DNA of 64,000 bases from Gnetum montanum (taxonomy: Eukaryota > Streptophyta > Gnetopsida > Gnetales > Gnetaceae). The position numbers and the translations under genes were made by a program. The DNA lies in the NCBI GenBank assembly GCA_015680685.1, contig MNCI01013742.1, positions 65,203-129,202 of the forward strand, given 5' to 3'. Below are positions 21,514 through 33,659 of the stretch, piece after piece (position 1 is the stretch's first letter; every line of letters starts with the position of its first letter). The notes below the pieces were generated by a model, which was given only the letters and a program-made list of their open reading frames with translations, was not told the origin of the DNA and did not search any database.

Positions 21514-23156
21514 TATTGGCGACCATTTGGGACGCAACCACCAACGAGTGTCCTCAAACAGGATTTAGGTGCCTACTGGTCTCTGGCAACACCAAGGCCC
21601 AAATACCTTCAAATAGACTCAGTAGTTAATGTGAGTAAGTGTGTGTGCACTGTTGTGGCATGCGGTTGTGAAAATGAAACAATTGTGTTATTTGTGAACT
21701 ATAGATGACTTATCTTAAAGAGATTCAGCCAAGTTTGCCAAGTACTGTGAGTTGTTGAGAGTTCCTATTTTGTTCAATTGCCTAGTCTACACGGTCCTTA
21801 TAATACCTACTTGTAACAAATAAAATTTTGCAAAAAAAATTGAGCACAACTTTGCGAATCTACTTCTAATTTTCATCCAGAGAAAGAGATAGTTCCACAA
21901 GAAAACTAGAAATAGAGCAAGATTCAATGGAAATAGACAGAAAAGAAAGCAGATTTGCGTGGACCTCAAATATTTAAATAAAGTAAAATGACACGAGTAA
22001 ACACTTCACAATAAAGCTATCCCAAATTCAATAACTATGAATTGTTCAAACTTCCACGGCTCAAATATGCAATTTTTTCAAGAAAATCCTACTACGTTAC
22101 TAAAAATTGCTGCGTAAACTATCACGTACGAGACTCCTTTTTGGTTAGATAATGGATGTCAACAATTGCATTCAACAGAACCTTCAAAAGACTTGACAAT
22201 TTCTGATTGAAATACCATAGAGATTCACTTTAAAGATAAAAAGAAGCTAAGTTACAAAACGACCCTACAACTGCCCGAAAATCCTCTGTGTAGTGCGCAC
22301 CTTGCAGATCTTTCTGAGAGCATCCGTAATGGAGTTGAAGGTGCAGGTCTGAAACAGAAACCTGAAACTAAAGATTTCATTACTAAAATTAAAAGAACTG
22401 CCACCGTGAAGCTCTGATGAGTAGCAACAATCTTAGGGGCTCCTCCTGCTGCGGGAAAGTTTTTATTATGGCAAGGGTTTAGGTTAATGTGCTGACAGGA
22501 ACCATGTCGTTTCTTCCAGTGAGTTGGGAATTTGCAGCATCGCGGGACCATGATTTCAAAGAAAATTTAGGGCCTTTTCCTATTCTGCATCACGTCTTTT
22601 TGCTTCCTCTGCATTTTTTTTCTTTTGCAGATCCAAAACCTTCCGCAGTTAAGCACGTCTAAACGAGGGTCGCAATTTGAATGTGTTTTCAACAGAGAAA
22701 ATTCATAATGCAGGCCTGCATCATTTATGGAATGATGTCTATTTTTTGGTTTTGCTATTTTTACTTCTTCAGAGATTGCAACTAGTATCTTCTCCATTTC
22801 TGTGACTCTCACCTTGGGTAACCTTTGAAGCTCGAACCGACGTTTCTCCATATTAAAAATTTTACTGTTTATTCCTTCAAACCTTATCACCGCCTCCTTG
22901 AGAGACTAAAAAAAATGCTACGGTAGTATATCCTCTCTCCTTTTAAAAAAAAATATATTTTTGGACTATTGTATGTAACAACATGACTATTCCTAGTATT
23001 CTTTGTTTTCCACACCAATATTCCATTTTGAGCCACCCCTTAGATTCCATACCAATGATATGAAATAACACATTCACATTCTCCTACTCTTACAATAATG
23101 ACAATAATGTTCAAGATGAGTCTTACTATTCCATGGAATGGCCAAATGTGCCAACA
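21514..23156 (-). repeat. 5' LTR of the Tat-like element with a 1.35-kb internal deletion
   Basis: Begins TATTGGC, ends GCCAACA. From 21514 to about 22247 it follows 12629-13364; from 22248 on it follows 14713-15628. The missing part (about 13365-14713 of the other LTR) is present in the solo LTR at least at its start, so the loss is in this copy. The join carries a 2-bp match (TA). The missing segment includes the TATA-like box, so the element's own upstream promoter is gone. Confidence 0.88.
22567..22890 (-). other. 107-codon ORF in the U3 of the 5' LTR
   Basis: Reads 'FNMEKRRFELQRLPKVRV', 'TEMEKILVAISEEVKIAKPK', 'RHHSINDAGLHYEF' and a basic tail. The matching stretch in the other LTR (15000-15330) has stops. 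A frame open in one LTR and lost in its partner suggests it was coding when the family formed. No family recognised; a captured host exon is the leading guess. Confidence 0.35.
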
Positions 23157-24880
23157 ATTTGGTTTCTATTTTTGAATTTTGATACTTGATAACTTTGACA
23201 TGGTTTATTTTTCATGGAACATGCAATAAGTCTATGACATTCACTAATTCACAAACTTTATGGTATTTCTTGTTTTGGAAGTTTGAAGTCCCTTCTATTA
23301 GAGAAAATTTTAATAAATTGGTGACCTTGGTAGTTTTTGGAATTAGGAAGGATTCAAGATTTTGTGCAATGTGTGACTTCAACGGGATTCAATACTCTTT
23401 GTACTTTTCTTCTTACCATTCCATATTCCAATAATGGGAAGTCAAATAAAGTCTTTTCATGATGTGGTTTCCATCTAAAAAAACACATGATGGGAATTCA
23501 AAGCACATCCCTTAAACAAAAAAATGAGCTACAAGCACTATTTATGGGACTAGAAAGACATGTTACCAATTCCTAAAGGTGTCCTCTAACTAAGGCCCTA
23601 TCTCACTTCCTACTTCTCTTTTCTTCTCTTTGTGGAATGATGGTTGTTTGTGGGAGCACTCTCATGTCTTGAGGAGGTGGATTAATCCTAGATTGGTGAT
23701 GTAAAGTTACTAAAAAAGGCTAGTTTTGGTCTAGACTAAGGATGAATCTTCTCAAGTCATTTTAAACACAAACTCCACAAGGGACTTCTTATGACCTCAA
23801 TTTGGGATTCCATCCCACCTTTTTAATCATCCGTATATGCTACCATAACTCATCTTACTATTGGTTTCTATGTTATGCTTGATGTCTTAGTTTAATGTGT
23901 TGGAATTCTTAAATAGATTCTTTCTGGTTGGTCTTTAACTTTTCATGATAATTAATTGATTGTGGAGCCCATGGATTTCTTAGTTGAGGTTATGCAAGGG
24001 CAAAAAGAGCATGTGCCTACTATGGGGAGGACCAACTTGCATATCTTTTGGCTTGGTTAATTAATTTTCTTACTTTAGACATTACTATAATCCTATCTTT
24101 CACATATTCCATTGTGTATCCCGCAAAGTACTCCTTAGACTTCCATAATATTCATTCTTTGAATTATTTTCTTAACTTTCTCAATTTTTTGAACTCTAAT
24201 ACCCTATTCTACTATTTTCATCATGTTTAGGGATTTTTTGACTTCCATTTGATCCTAATTTCACTCAAAAAGTCCATGTATTTTGGAAGTTTGACCAAAG
24301 TCAACAAAGGTCTATAGTGGTCAACAACTACATTGACTAGGCCCAATCAATGTAGCAAACCTCATCGACAAGGCCCCATCAACTAGGCCCTATTGACACA
24401 TGCTAAAAATCCTATAAATACCATAGCATGCTTTGAATTTTTTTTTATTATTTGCTTCATAACATGAGAGGATTTTTTGTCACTTTTCAAAGGCCAAAAC
24501 CTTCCAGAGCCCATAACTTCCCAATCATTTGTTCAAATCACTCCATTATTTAATCTTGCATCTACAAGAGGTAAGCTCTTCATCATGGAGGCCACAAACC
24601 TTAAGGTTTACAATGAAATTTTTTTAAAAAAAATTCTAATTCCCCCAAAGGATTAATGAATACAATGATATGAAACCATCAAAATTTGAGAGTTAACCAT
24701 TCCAACACCCTATAGAATGACTTATTAACATTAATAAATAAATAAAATAATGATTAAACTTGATTAAATCAACCATAATCACAACTTAGCCAAGTGTAAC
24801 TATCCTAAGGAGATAAGGTATCCCAATTGTTTCATGTTATACAACAATTGCTAACATATGGTCATGTTGTGATTACAGAT
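23157..24880. other. AT-rich stretch, probably outer-element LTR remainder and an old LTR
   Basis: No supported gene. After the Tat-like element the outer element's LTR may continue for some hundreds of bases. At 24290-24420 there is a block of degenerate repeats of the kind CATCRACWAGGCCC followed by a TATA-like CCTATAAATACC (24411-24422), which looks like the U3 and core promoter of an LTR on the + strand. Short ORFs at 23186 and 24048 are not convincing. Confidence 0.35.
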
Positions 24881-27657
24881 GGCACTAAGACCAAAACAAC
24901 TGTAGGAGGGAGGACCCTCTCAAACAAGGGAGAAATGGCCTAGAGCTAGAAAGGACCAACAAAAACAAGCTTGGGAGCCACTAGAGGCAACCCATGCACT
25001 GGGGCTTCTTCGAGAGGAGCCTAAAGTAGAATCTATTTAATAGATTCTTGAAGAAGAAGTTTTATCAGAATAATTGCAGTAAGGGGAGGCACTATGACCC
25101 ATACCAAGGCCTGAAGTTACACTAACACAAGGCTTCCTTGACACCATCAAGCCCCATGATATCCAATGCTCAATTCTCTAGGACTTGAACTTCAAGCCAT
25201 TTCTAGAACATGCTCCAATAGAGGTGCAAACACAATTGCAAACTTCTCCCATGTGGTCAGCCATCATTTCTAGTGGGGAGTGGTACATGGGAGAAATGGA
25301 CGTCTTCTAGAACAAAAAGAGGGTAGGCTCCATAGTGAAAATCAAGGATATTCAAGTGTCCTACTCTACTAAAGCTATCGCACAGGCATTGGCATTTCCT
25401 AATACAAGGACACAACTAGTAGAGTTATCAACACATGCTAATCCTGAGGCCAAAAAGAAGTGGACCCAGTGGTGTTATAGGGTCAATCGTAAGGCGTTTG
25501 GTGCACTTACACTGGCAGAACGCATATACTTCAAAATCATGGCCTACCACCTCAATCCAATAGTGAGGCTCAACAAGGTGACTACCTTTTCTGCCTAAGC
25601 ATGCACCACTCTAAGTAGGATATTTTCAACACACCTTCCATAACTAATCTATTTAAAGATCAAAAAGCATTTTAAAGAAAATGAACATGGAAGGAAAACC
25701 CTGCCTTTTTCATGCCTCATCCAAAAACTTTGCAAAAGGGTAGGGATTGTCTGCTATGTAAATTACATGATTGGGCATGCTCCTTTGGCCTCGTGGTCTA
25801 AAATAATAAAGGAAAAGACACTTTCCATGACTAAAGAAGGGGAGCAACACCTGCCACCTTCATTTCCTACACAAGAAGCAATGCTGGAGGCCCACATAGC
25901 CATTGATTGCTTGCATGAAATCTAAGAATAGCACTTGTGTGAGTAGGAGCAATGTACAAGAACAAGTGGCAGAGATCCATTTGTATATCAACTTGTGATG
26001 AGTCATCTTAATAAGGTGGCTTAGATAATTAGCCAGATGGAAAGAGGTGGCCCAATATTCTCTACCTAAAAAACATAGTATCTCACAAGGTTGAATCCCA
26101 AAGCCTGAGAGGTGATGATGTCTTTATCTCAATATCATTTATTCCTAGAAATATCTAGAAATGCAACCTCCTTTTTGGTGTATTTGGAGGAGGATGAGGA
26201 GGTAACTGTACTAGTGATGGAATACCAAGGGCAAGAGACCACTTCTGAATTAGTCACTAATTGAATCACTGAAGTGCTTAATGCACCTGCAGCATCTGTA
26301 CTAGATGTATTTGCACTTCAATATGTGCAAATGTTTGTAGGCACAGTCATTGGAAGATTGAATGCTCCCAGCATGAGGAATTGCTAGACTGATTGGTAGG
26401 AATCGAGCAACTGATTTTAGATATCTTTGATTTTCTAGAAAACATCACTACAACCTAGTTAGAGCTACTAGAAGCAAAGGGAAATTGCATCATCCTATAA
26501 GGGTAACTTGAAATGGCCCAATCACAAAACCAACACTTGGCCATGAAATTTGTTGAACTACGTACCCATTTTGCTGATCCTACACTCCTCAGGCTAGCAA
26601 CAACTAGAGATGAAGCTTTTCAACAACTTCAAGAATAACTAAAACAAGTTGAGGAGGAAATGGTGACAGCCATCTTCAACTAATCTACAGTAGAAGAAAA
26701 AGCCTAATTAGTTCAAAAGGACTTGGTTCAGATGTGTTAGGAAAATGAATCACTGACTACAAAGAATCATCACCTGTGCAATGTTGATACATAGAAGCAA
26801 CAAATGCAAGAATTCATTCATCAATAGAAAGAGCATCTCGCTAGGGTAAATACTAAGTTGAGGAAATTAACCATAGAGAATCAAAATCTATCTATAGAGG
26901 AAGTTTGAGGCTTACGTCAAAAGTTTGCCATCGATATTGCCACCTAGAGAAATGAGGCTCTCAAGTTTGAAAGAGTTAAAAATCACTATAGAAACTAGGT
27001 TAGCTTGCAGAAGGAGGAAAATGAGAAACATATTCAAATGGCTGAGGCAAAAGTAAATGAAGCCCTCTAGTAATTCCAATAAGGAAGAAAAGTGTGGCAG
27101 TCCATCATTGATGAGATTGATGCCTATAACAAAGCAAAGATCTACCTGAAAGAGTTGCAAATTGAAGAAATGATAGAATACATGGAATTGGCAAAAATTT
27201 TTCTATGCAAACTTGGTGATGTTGATTGCCAGAAAACTATGGTCAAAATTGGAAAAAAAAGTGGCCAGCTCATACTTGCTATACGAGGCTAAGTTTAAGT
27301 ACCATAAGGACACCAAGAAAAAGGTTAAGATAGCAAATGCTAAACTTGAAGTTCTTAGGGTAAGATTCATAGATTAATGATCAACTATCGAGAACTTGGC
27401 CAAGAGAATGAATGATTACCATGAGTTAAAAGATACAGTCAAAGCATTCAACATCAAGTGCAAACAATTTGCTACTTGGTTCATCAATGTAAAGGAGTTA
27501 TTCCCAACAATTCCCTATCCTTGGAATGTGCCCATTCTGACCCGCATTGGTGAAGCTATGTGGACAGTGCATGATCCCAAGAGTAAGGAAGAGAAAATGA
27601 AAGCATTGTTGGATGCTTTTCACCTCCTACTAGAAGTTGCAACAATAGTACGATAGC
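24881..27657 (+). pseudogene. Decayed gag-like ORF with transposon-protein domain and long coiled coil
   Basis: A + strand frame with many stops runs from an ATG at 24881. First part (25200-25800): 'KAIAQALAFPNTRTQLVE', 'WTQWCYRVNRKAFGALTL', 'HGRKTLPFSCLIQKLCKRVG', which resembles the 'putative plant transposon protein' domain (Pfam family of gag-like ORFs in non-autonomous plant elements). Second part (26390-27300): E/K/Q-rich coiled coil. Third part (27396-27656): 'FATWFINVKELFPTIPYPWN', 'KEEKMKALLDAF'. No protease, RT or integrase follows. Probably the single ORF of a non-autonomous LTR element. Confidence 0.5.
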
Positions 27658-27789
27658 TGTAGTTGCCTCAACCGCTACACATGCTTGAAGTTGGTGAAGG
27701 TCCTTTAGAGCCTTAAGAACCTCCACTACCTGGGATTCTTTGATCTTCCCAAGCGACTTCACATCATCATAGAACATGTTGTTCAATTT

Positions 27790-28780
27790 TGTAGAGTCAT
27801 GTTATGGTGTTCAATTTTGTGTCATGAAGACCACAACTTTTGTAATGTGTTGATTCATACACTCAAGCACTCAGTTTTATCAAGTCAATTTGTTAGTCTA
27901 GAGTCAATTAATAATCCCATAACTTTTTAATTTTGTAAAGAAACTCAAGGACAAGTTTTCATTCATTCATGAGGTTATGATGAGTCATGGTTGGCTACGT
28001 CGATGAGGCCTCATCAACTACACCCCATCAATGCAGTCCCATCAATGCATTTTTTCATGTGTCAATGTGGCCCCATCAACATGGGGTCCATTTTAGCTTA
28101 TAAATATGCGTTCACCAATCACCTTTTTAACATCAATCAATCATAGTGTAGTGAAGCTCTTGCAATTTTTCCATTTGAAAGTTAGAATATTTTCCCGAGT
28201 GCCTACAGCAGGAGTCATTGAGTGTATGGATCTTTATTCGAGCACTATTGTACCGGAGCATGACAATATGTATGGAAATAAAGATAAACTTCTTAATAAA
28301 CCTTGCAACATTCTAAATAGTTTAAATGTTTCATTTATGCATTTAATATTCTCAGTTATTTATTTAATTTTTTCTAGTAATTAAGCTAATTAGGTAATTA
28401 AGTGACATAAGCTAGATAGATTAATTACATAAGTACAACCACTTTGAGCATAACATGCATCTGATTAGTAATCCTAGCAATGTTATTGCTTGATGTGCCC
28501 AATGGTGTAGCACTTGGTAACCTACCAATGGATACATGGGTTCAAGATGTGTACGAAAAGTCAGATTAGATGCTTATGTTAGGACTAGTTAGAGATTAGT
28601 TAGTTAGTTAAATCAAATTAGCCATTTAACTACTTTATCTCTTTTTTAAAGCACCAAAGAACCTAAAACACAAAATGATACAAATTATATGCCTCAATTA
28701 CACTTAACCATACCTTTGAGCTTCACAAGTATAATTAGGAAGACAATGAATGACTATAGGGCAACATTCACTTCCTAGAA
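27790..28780 (+). repeat. LTR-like segment after the gag-like ORF
   Basis: Contains a U3-like block of short CATCAAY / CCCATCAATGCA repeats (27990-28085), a TATA-like box CTTATAAATATG (28097-28108) and, further on, wording shared with the solo LTRs at 36.4 and 38.1 kb: CTTGGTAACCYA, AAGATGTGTACG and CCTCA..AC...TAACCATAC. No partner LTR could be aligned on the left side, so ends are approximate. Confidence 0.4.
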
Positions 28781-31190
28781 GACTAGTGCATTGGAAACTA
28801 TAAAGTCCACAAAATTTGACCAGATCATGAATGAATGCTTTCTAATTCGTATGGTTGGGCATAGGGCTACCTCTCTACTCATCACTCATGGTTTGGTTGT
28901 AATGAACACCATGAGGTTGCCACAACCTATGAAACTTACCATCACTTATTCCTATTTGACCACAACCCATGGTTAGACCACAACCTCATCACAAGTTATA
29001 ATGAATACTATGTATTAAGAAATACAAACCTTAGCTTAGGTTTAAATTCCTTGTGAAATCATAACCCATGGTTTAGTTGTGGTCGGGGATCATAATCTCA
29101 CCATGATTCATGCTCTTTTCCAACATTCTCATAATGAGTCATGATGGGGAGAAATACCACCATATACATGTTAAAAATGTGAAGGCGATGGATTTAACAT
29201 GAAACTAAAATTAGAATTTCAAAACATGCATAGTCAAGATTATGCCATCATATAGAATTTACGTATACATGGAATCATAATTAACAAGATAAAATATATC
29301 TAGACATAATAAGATGTTGGAGCTTAGATCTAGTTGCTCTAACTTCATTGACTTTGGAAGACTATCAACACATAAGATCAAAATATGCTGAAGTTCTAAT
29401 GTAAACCAAGGTTCACAAGAGAGATATTGACTAAAAGAAAAGAGTAAAATAATACCACATAATCTTAGCTTTATATAAACTTCTAGGATTTCTATGTTAA
29501 TATTGAACTAATAGTTCACAATAGTAAATTTCATTGATAAATTTTACAAAAACTAGAAAATCTTACCAAGAGTAAAGTAATATTTATAAAATCCAAGTCC
29601 ACTAAGAAAGAAATAAAATAAAGCTTGTGTAAGTTTGAGTAAAAGATAATGATCTTTAAAAATAGCAAACTACACATTCATGGCATGTGCCACCTTCTTA
29701 ACAACCTGTCCTTAGTAAGAAAACATCAAGTAATTAGTAAGTTTCAAATATAAATCCAAAAGCTAAATAAAATCATATTTTATAGAAATATACTAGAAGC
29801 TTTAAAAAAATAAAAATAAATAAGAATATTTATTAAATGAATTCACAATTTATAAAAAGGAAAAACATAAATTAAAATATTTAGAAGGAGAATGTGAGAT
29901 CAAATCCTCAACAAGCATAAATATTCTAATGAAAGACATAATGGTACCAAACATACAAGAATTTAAGTCTATGAAAGATAGATAAATATATATCAAGGGA
30001 TTAGTAACATGAGGCATTATAAAATGCACTCAACAATGTTAGCCCACTATGATGTAGCTTCAAATTGTCAAAGTGTGCATGGAAGCTTTTCAAACTATTA
30101 AAAGTTAAATATATCATCCAAAGTTTCTTGAATTGATTAAAATCAATATCTTTATAATTCTTGTCACTACAGGTCATAAAAGGATTGTGAAAATCAATAG
30201 CTCTTAGGAAATTTTTGTCAATATCATTAGAAGTTACCCACAGTGATGAGAAATGGTATCCTTGCAAGGAATTAGAATTCAAATTTTATTATTAGGCATT
30301 ATAGTGATGATTGAGATCCATATTGATATGAACATATCAATTTATATTGCTAGAATTGATGCATATTGGTTGGTAAAAAATTATCTTTTGAAAGAGTCAA
30401 TCTTCACAAATTCAAGACCATTTAACTTGGAATCTAGAGGCTTTAGACTACAAATAAAATAAAGAGCATAAATTAAATATTATATCTATAAAAACGATTG
30501 TAAAATTAACTAGATTTAAACTACATGATGTTTTAGCAATTTTTTAGACCTAAAGATGCATAGGAATATAATTTTGAATGAGACAAGAATAATGAATATT
30601 GATTCTTTAGATATCTTTGATATTAATTCAATTATCTTTGAACTTATCTTGAAGATCTTTGACACTTGATTAATCAAATTTGATCATGAATGAATGTGGA
30701 TTTTGAAAAAGGTTATGAAGAATTAATAAATTGTGAAATTATGATTGAGAGATTAGGAAGTATTGTCAAAAATTGTGAGATTATGAAGAAAAAAGAGAAA
30801 AAACTTAAACTTGCTCTTAATCCTTCTACAAACCTTTGGAATTGAGAATTATGCAATGAGAAGTGTGAAATGAATTCCTCTCTTCTTAAGGTATGATGTA
30901 TAGACTCTATGTGTAGTGTAGGTTGGTCCTCTTATGTCATTTTAGGCGTGTTTTGGGCATCATTATGCCTTACATATGAAATTTTCCTTTTATGGAATGT
31001 TTTATAATTATGAGCATAACCCTAAGACTTTGACATGAAATATAAAAGACAAATAACATGCAATGAAAAAACATTCAACTAGGAAAGTAGGATATGACTC
31101 CCATTCATACTATAACTTCACATTACCTTCTTTAGGATGGAATGAAAGAGAAGTCAGAGAATTTGATTTTGTTTTTCATCTTCATTTTGA
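28781..31190. other. AT-rich DNA without recognised features
   Basis: About 2.4 kb. Between 28880 and 29110 there are repeated forms of CCACAACC and its complement GGTTGTGG with CCATGG, giving weak inverted-repeat character. Elsewhere only short frames, including 30001-30282 (-) and 30253-30462 (+), which overlap and look like chance. Nothing else seen. Confidence 0.4.
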
Positions 31191-31199
31191 TAATTCTAA

Positions 31200-31850
31200 T
31201 TTATTTGATGTGTTATTATAGCTTTCTTATGAGAATAGGCTTGGTAAACATATTAGACAACTGATATTTTGTTTCCAAGTACGTGAGCTTGATTATTCCT
31301 TCTCTCACTTTATATTCAACAAAGTATTATTTGACATTTATGTGCTTGGATTTTTTTTGTGTAACACATGCTCTTTGGAGAGATCTATAGTTGATGTATC
31401 ATCCACAAAAAAAATCAACAAGAGTGTAAAATAAAATTGAGATAGTAGCTTTTTGAGCCAAAGAATGTGTTGTAGACATTCAGCCATGGAAATAAATTCT
31501 ATCTCACAAGATAAAAGATGAACTACACTTTTCTTTCTTGCCTTTAAATATATGGGATTTGGCCCATGAAGTATGAGAGAGGTTAAAGTAGATTTTATAT
31601 CATTTAAATATCTTTTTTAATCAATATTTTAATATGCATGAAATTTTCCATTTCCTTTAATAAATTTTAGACCATAATCATATGTTCTTTTGATGTATTT
31701 TGGAACATGCTTAAGCAAATTCATATTGGAGGCTCTTGGTTCTTGCATAAATCTTTGAAAGATATGATATGACAAAATCAATATTAGAACTACTTTGACA
31801 TAAAAATATAAGAGAGCCAATATTACCTTATATTATGAAGCATCTACCAA
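31200..31850 (-). pseudogene. C-terminal end of a copia pol (RT thumb / RNase H)
   Basis: At 31629-31820 the frame gives 'RFMQEPRASNMNLLKHVPKY', 'IKRTYDYGLKFIKGNGKF', close to the copia wording SRFM..P...H....KR.LRY.KGT.DYGL. At 31211-31350 it gives 'SKHINVK*YFVEYKVREGII', 'TYLETKYQLSNMFTKP', matching the KHI.I.YHF.RE.V..G.I.L.Y..TE.Q.AD.FTKP end of copia RNase H. Stops are frequent. The gag of the same element is at 32080-32700; the middle of pol is absent. Confidence 0.75.
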
Positions 31851-32079
31851 TGGTGTATCATCTTTGATAGAAGATCTTGAGCTAGTGGAGTAGAAGAAAT
31901 ATTTCTCCTTTCATGCCATACTTTTTAATAATTGCATGAGAATTTTTTGTTTGATAAATCTTCAGAGAACTTTCCTCTTAACCAAATTTTTATTCTTAAA
32001 TATTATTATGAGGCTAAGAGTCTTCTTCAATTGATTGGATTTGTCATTTGGAGTGTATGAAGGAAATCCTACCTTCAAC

Positions 32080-32700
32080 TAGCATTTTTCTTCATAATGG
32101 CCTTTCTTCTTGCAATATTTATGCCATGAAGTATTTGATGATGATGATTCATATCAATTTCTTGAACTAAAATTAAATTTCCTTCTCTTTGTTCTCTTCC
32201 TCCTCTAAAGTTGCCTCTTCCTCTTACATTTTTAGGTTTGAAATTCTAATTTTGGCTTTGACTAGAGTCTTGATTCCTTTCATTCTTGAAATTTGAATTT
32301 TTACCTCTTCCTCTTGTATTTCTTACAAAATAGACTTGACCCTTTTGACTTTGATTATCATTCATTTTCAAATCTTCTAAAGTTTTAACTTGAAACACTA
32401 ATTCATTAGTTGTAACATTGTCTAGACTTTTACCTTAAACAATATTCATCATAGCAATCTTGAATCTTCCATCATTATATAAAACTTTAATTAGCTTATT
32501 TAGCTTTTTCCTTTCACTCTATTGACTTCCATATTCATCTAAATTTTTTATGTTTATATACATTCTAGCAAAGAACTTTTCAATGTGCTCACCTCTATTG
32601 AGATTCAAATCTTCAAATTCTTATCTATATCTTAATTGTTTGATTTGAATGTTTTTAATGAAGGATTAAATAAGAACAAAATATAGTTATGACCTTCTTG
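32080..32700 (-). pseudogene. Gag of a copia element
   Basis: The - strand frame reads 'LRYR*EFEDLNLNRGEHIEK', 'FFARMYINIKNLDEYG', 'KLIKVLYNDGRFKIAMMNIV', 'LDNVTTNELVFQVKTLED', which matches the copia gag family (UBN2 type). After it comes an RGRG-rich basic stretch ('GRGNFRGGREQREG') and the remains of a zinc knuckle. Protease, integrase and most of RT are missing between here and 31850. Confidence 0.7.
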
Positions 32701-33640
32701 GAAAAGAATAAATTATCACAACTCAATAATATCAAAATTAAATTGATATTTATACTTTTTTAGTGTTTAAGGTAACAATGGTAGAACAAGAAATAACCAT
32801 AAGCTTTTTATTTAGCATGTAAACATTGAACCTTGCATCGACCAAATGGTTCCAGACTACATAAGCAAGGTAGCACTATGATAGAGTCTAGCTACACTTA
32901 TGAAAATGATAACTCAAAACAAAAACATAAACAAGAAATAAAACTAACTTAATGTAGAAACAACTCTTCATACAAAATAGACATAAAAAGCCAACATGAA
33001 ATGAATGCTATACCTATGCTAATTGTGAGAGATCATCTTTAGTATTTATATTTTTTGCATCACAATGATAGAGTTTCACTAGTGCCTAAGAATCAATGAA
33101 GGTCTATCAATGCAACCTAGGCAACCCAAAAATAACACTAGAGGAAAAGAAGCCAAGCTAGGCTTGCCAGGAGGATGCATTAGTGTTCCTACATTGACAT
33201 AGGGGATGCAATGATGCAAGGTAGTCAATGCATATCCTCCAAAGAACACTTTCCCTTTCTATCTTGGATGAAAGACAAAATGCTAGGTAACATGTTCAAA
33301 GATTCCTAAGGTACCCGAACAAATCTAGAAATATCCTATGAAGCCTGAGACATGCACAAAGCCTAGAAGTATGAAAAAAATGGCTAGGATGAAAACATGA
33401 AAAGTAGAAACCTTAACCATAAGCACAAAAATCACAACATGAGATGTGAAATACTTCCTAAGTCCAAGGCTTACAATCAACTTGCAAAATATCAGTAGAT
33501 GAATCATCATTTTTACATGATTAAGTAAAGAGAGTTTTATAACTTTAATAGCTAAGATACAAAACTGGGAGTAGACACATGACATGATGAATGTGGAGGA
33601 ATAAAAATGTACAAATACACATATCATAACTATAACATAA
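32701..33640. other. Stretch without a supported gene
   Basis: AT-rich. At 33165-33250 there are repeated ATGCA / GATGCA / CATTGAC words of the type seen in LTR U3 blocks elsewhere in this window (37600-37760). No frame of interest; the ORFs at 33325-33757 are hydrophobic low-complexity shadows. Confidence 0.35.
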
Positions 33641-33659
33641 TACAAGCCATCTTACTAAA

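Larger units (their letters stand above)
12629..23156 (-). mobile_element. Tat-like Ty3/gypsy element with very long LTRs and a second RNase H
   Basis: Two direct repeats with matching ends (TGTTGGC...GCCAACA) bound a 5.9-kb interior coding on the - strand for gag, protease, an extra RNase H, RT, gypsy RNase H and integrase. Flanking 5-mers are GTTTG (12624-12628) and ATTTG (23157-23161), a target duplication with one mismatch. A GGGGG-containing purine tract adjoins the 3' LTR. LTRs of several kb, the extra RNase H and the 'FGLSNAGATFQRAMD' and 'YLDD' wording fit the Tat/Ogre branch. The coding frame has few stops, but the protease Asp is changed, half the RT is missing at an assembly N, and the 5' LTR has lost its promoter segment. 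Confidence 0.88.

Noticed and set aside
22252-22551. 99-codon Cys-containing - strand ORF in the 5' LTR
   Set aside because: Crosses just after the deletion join and is not open in the 3' LTR; no family wording.
23186-24230. Two short + strand ORFs (82 and 60 codons)
   Set aside because: Phe/Leu/Ile-rich low-complexity frames in AT-rich DNA with no motif.
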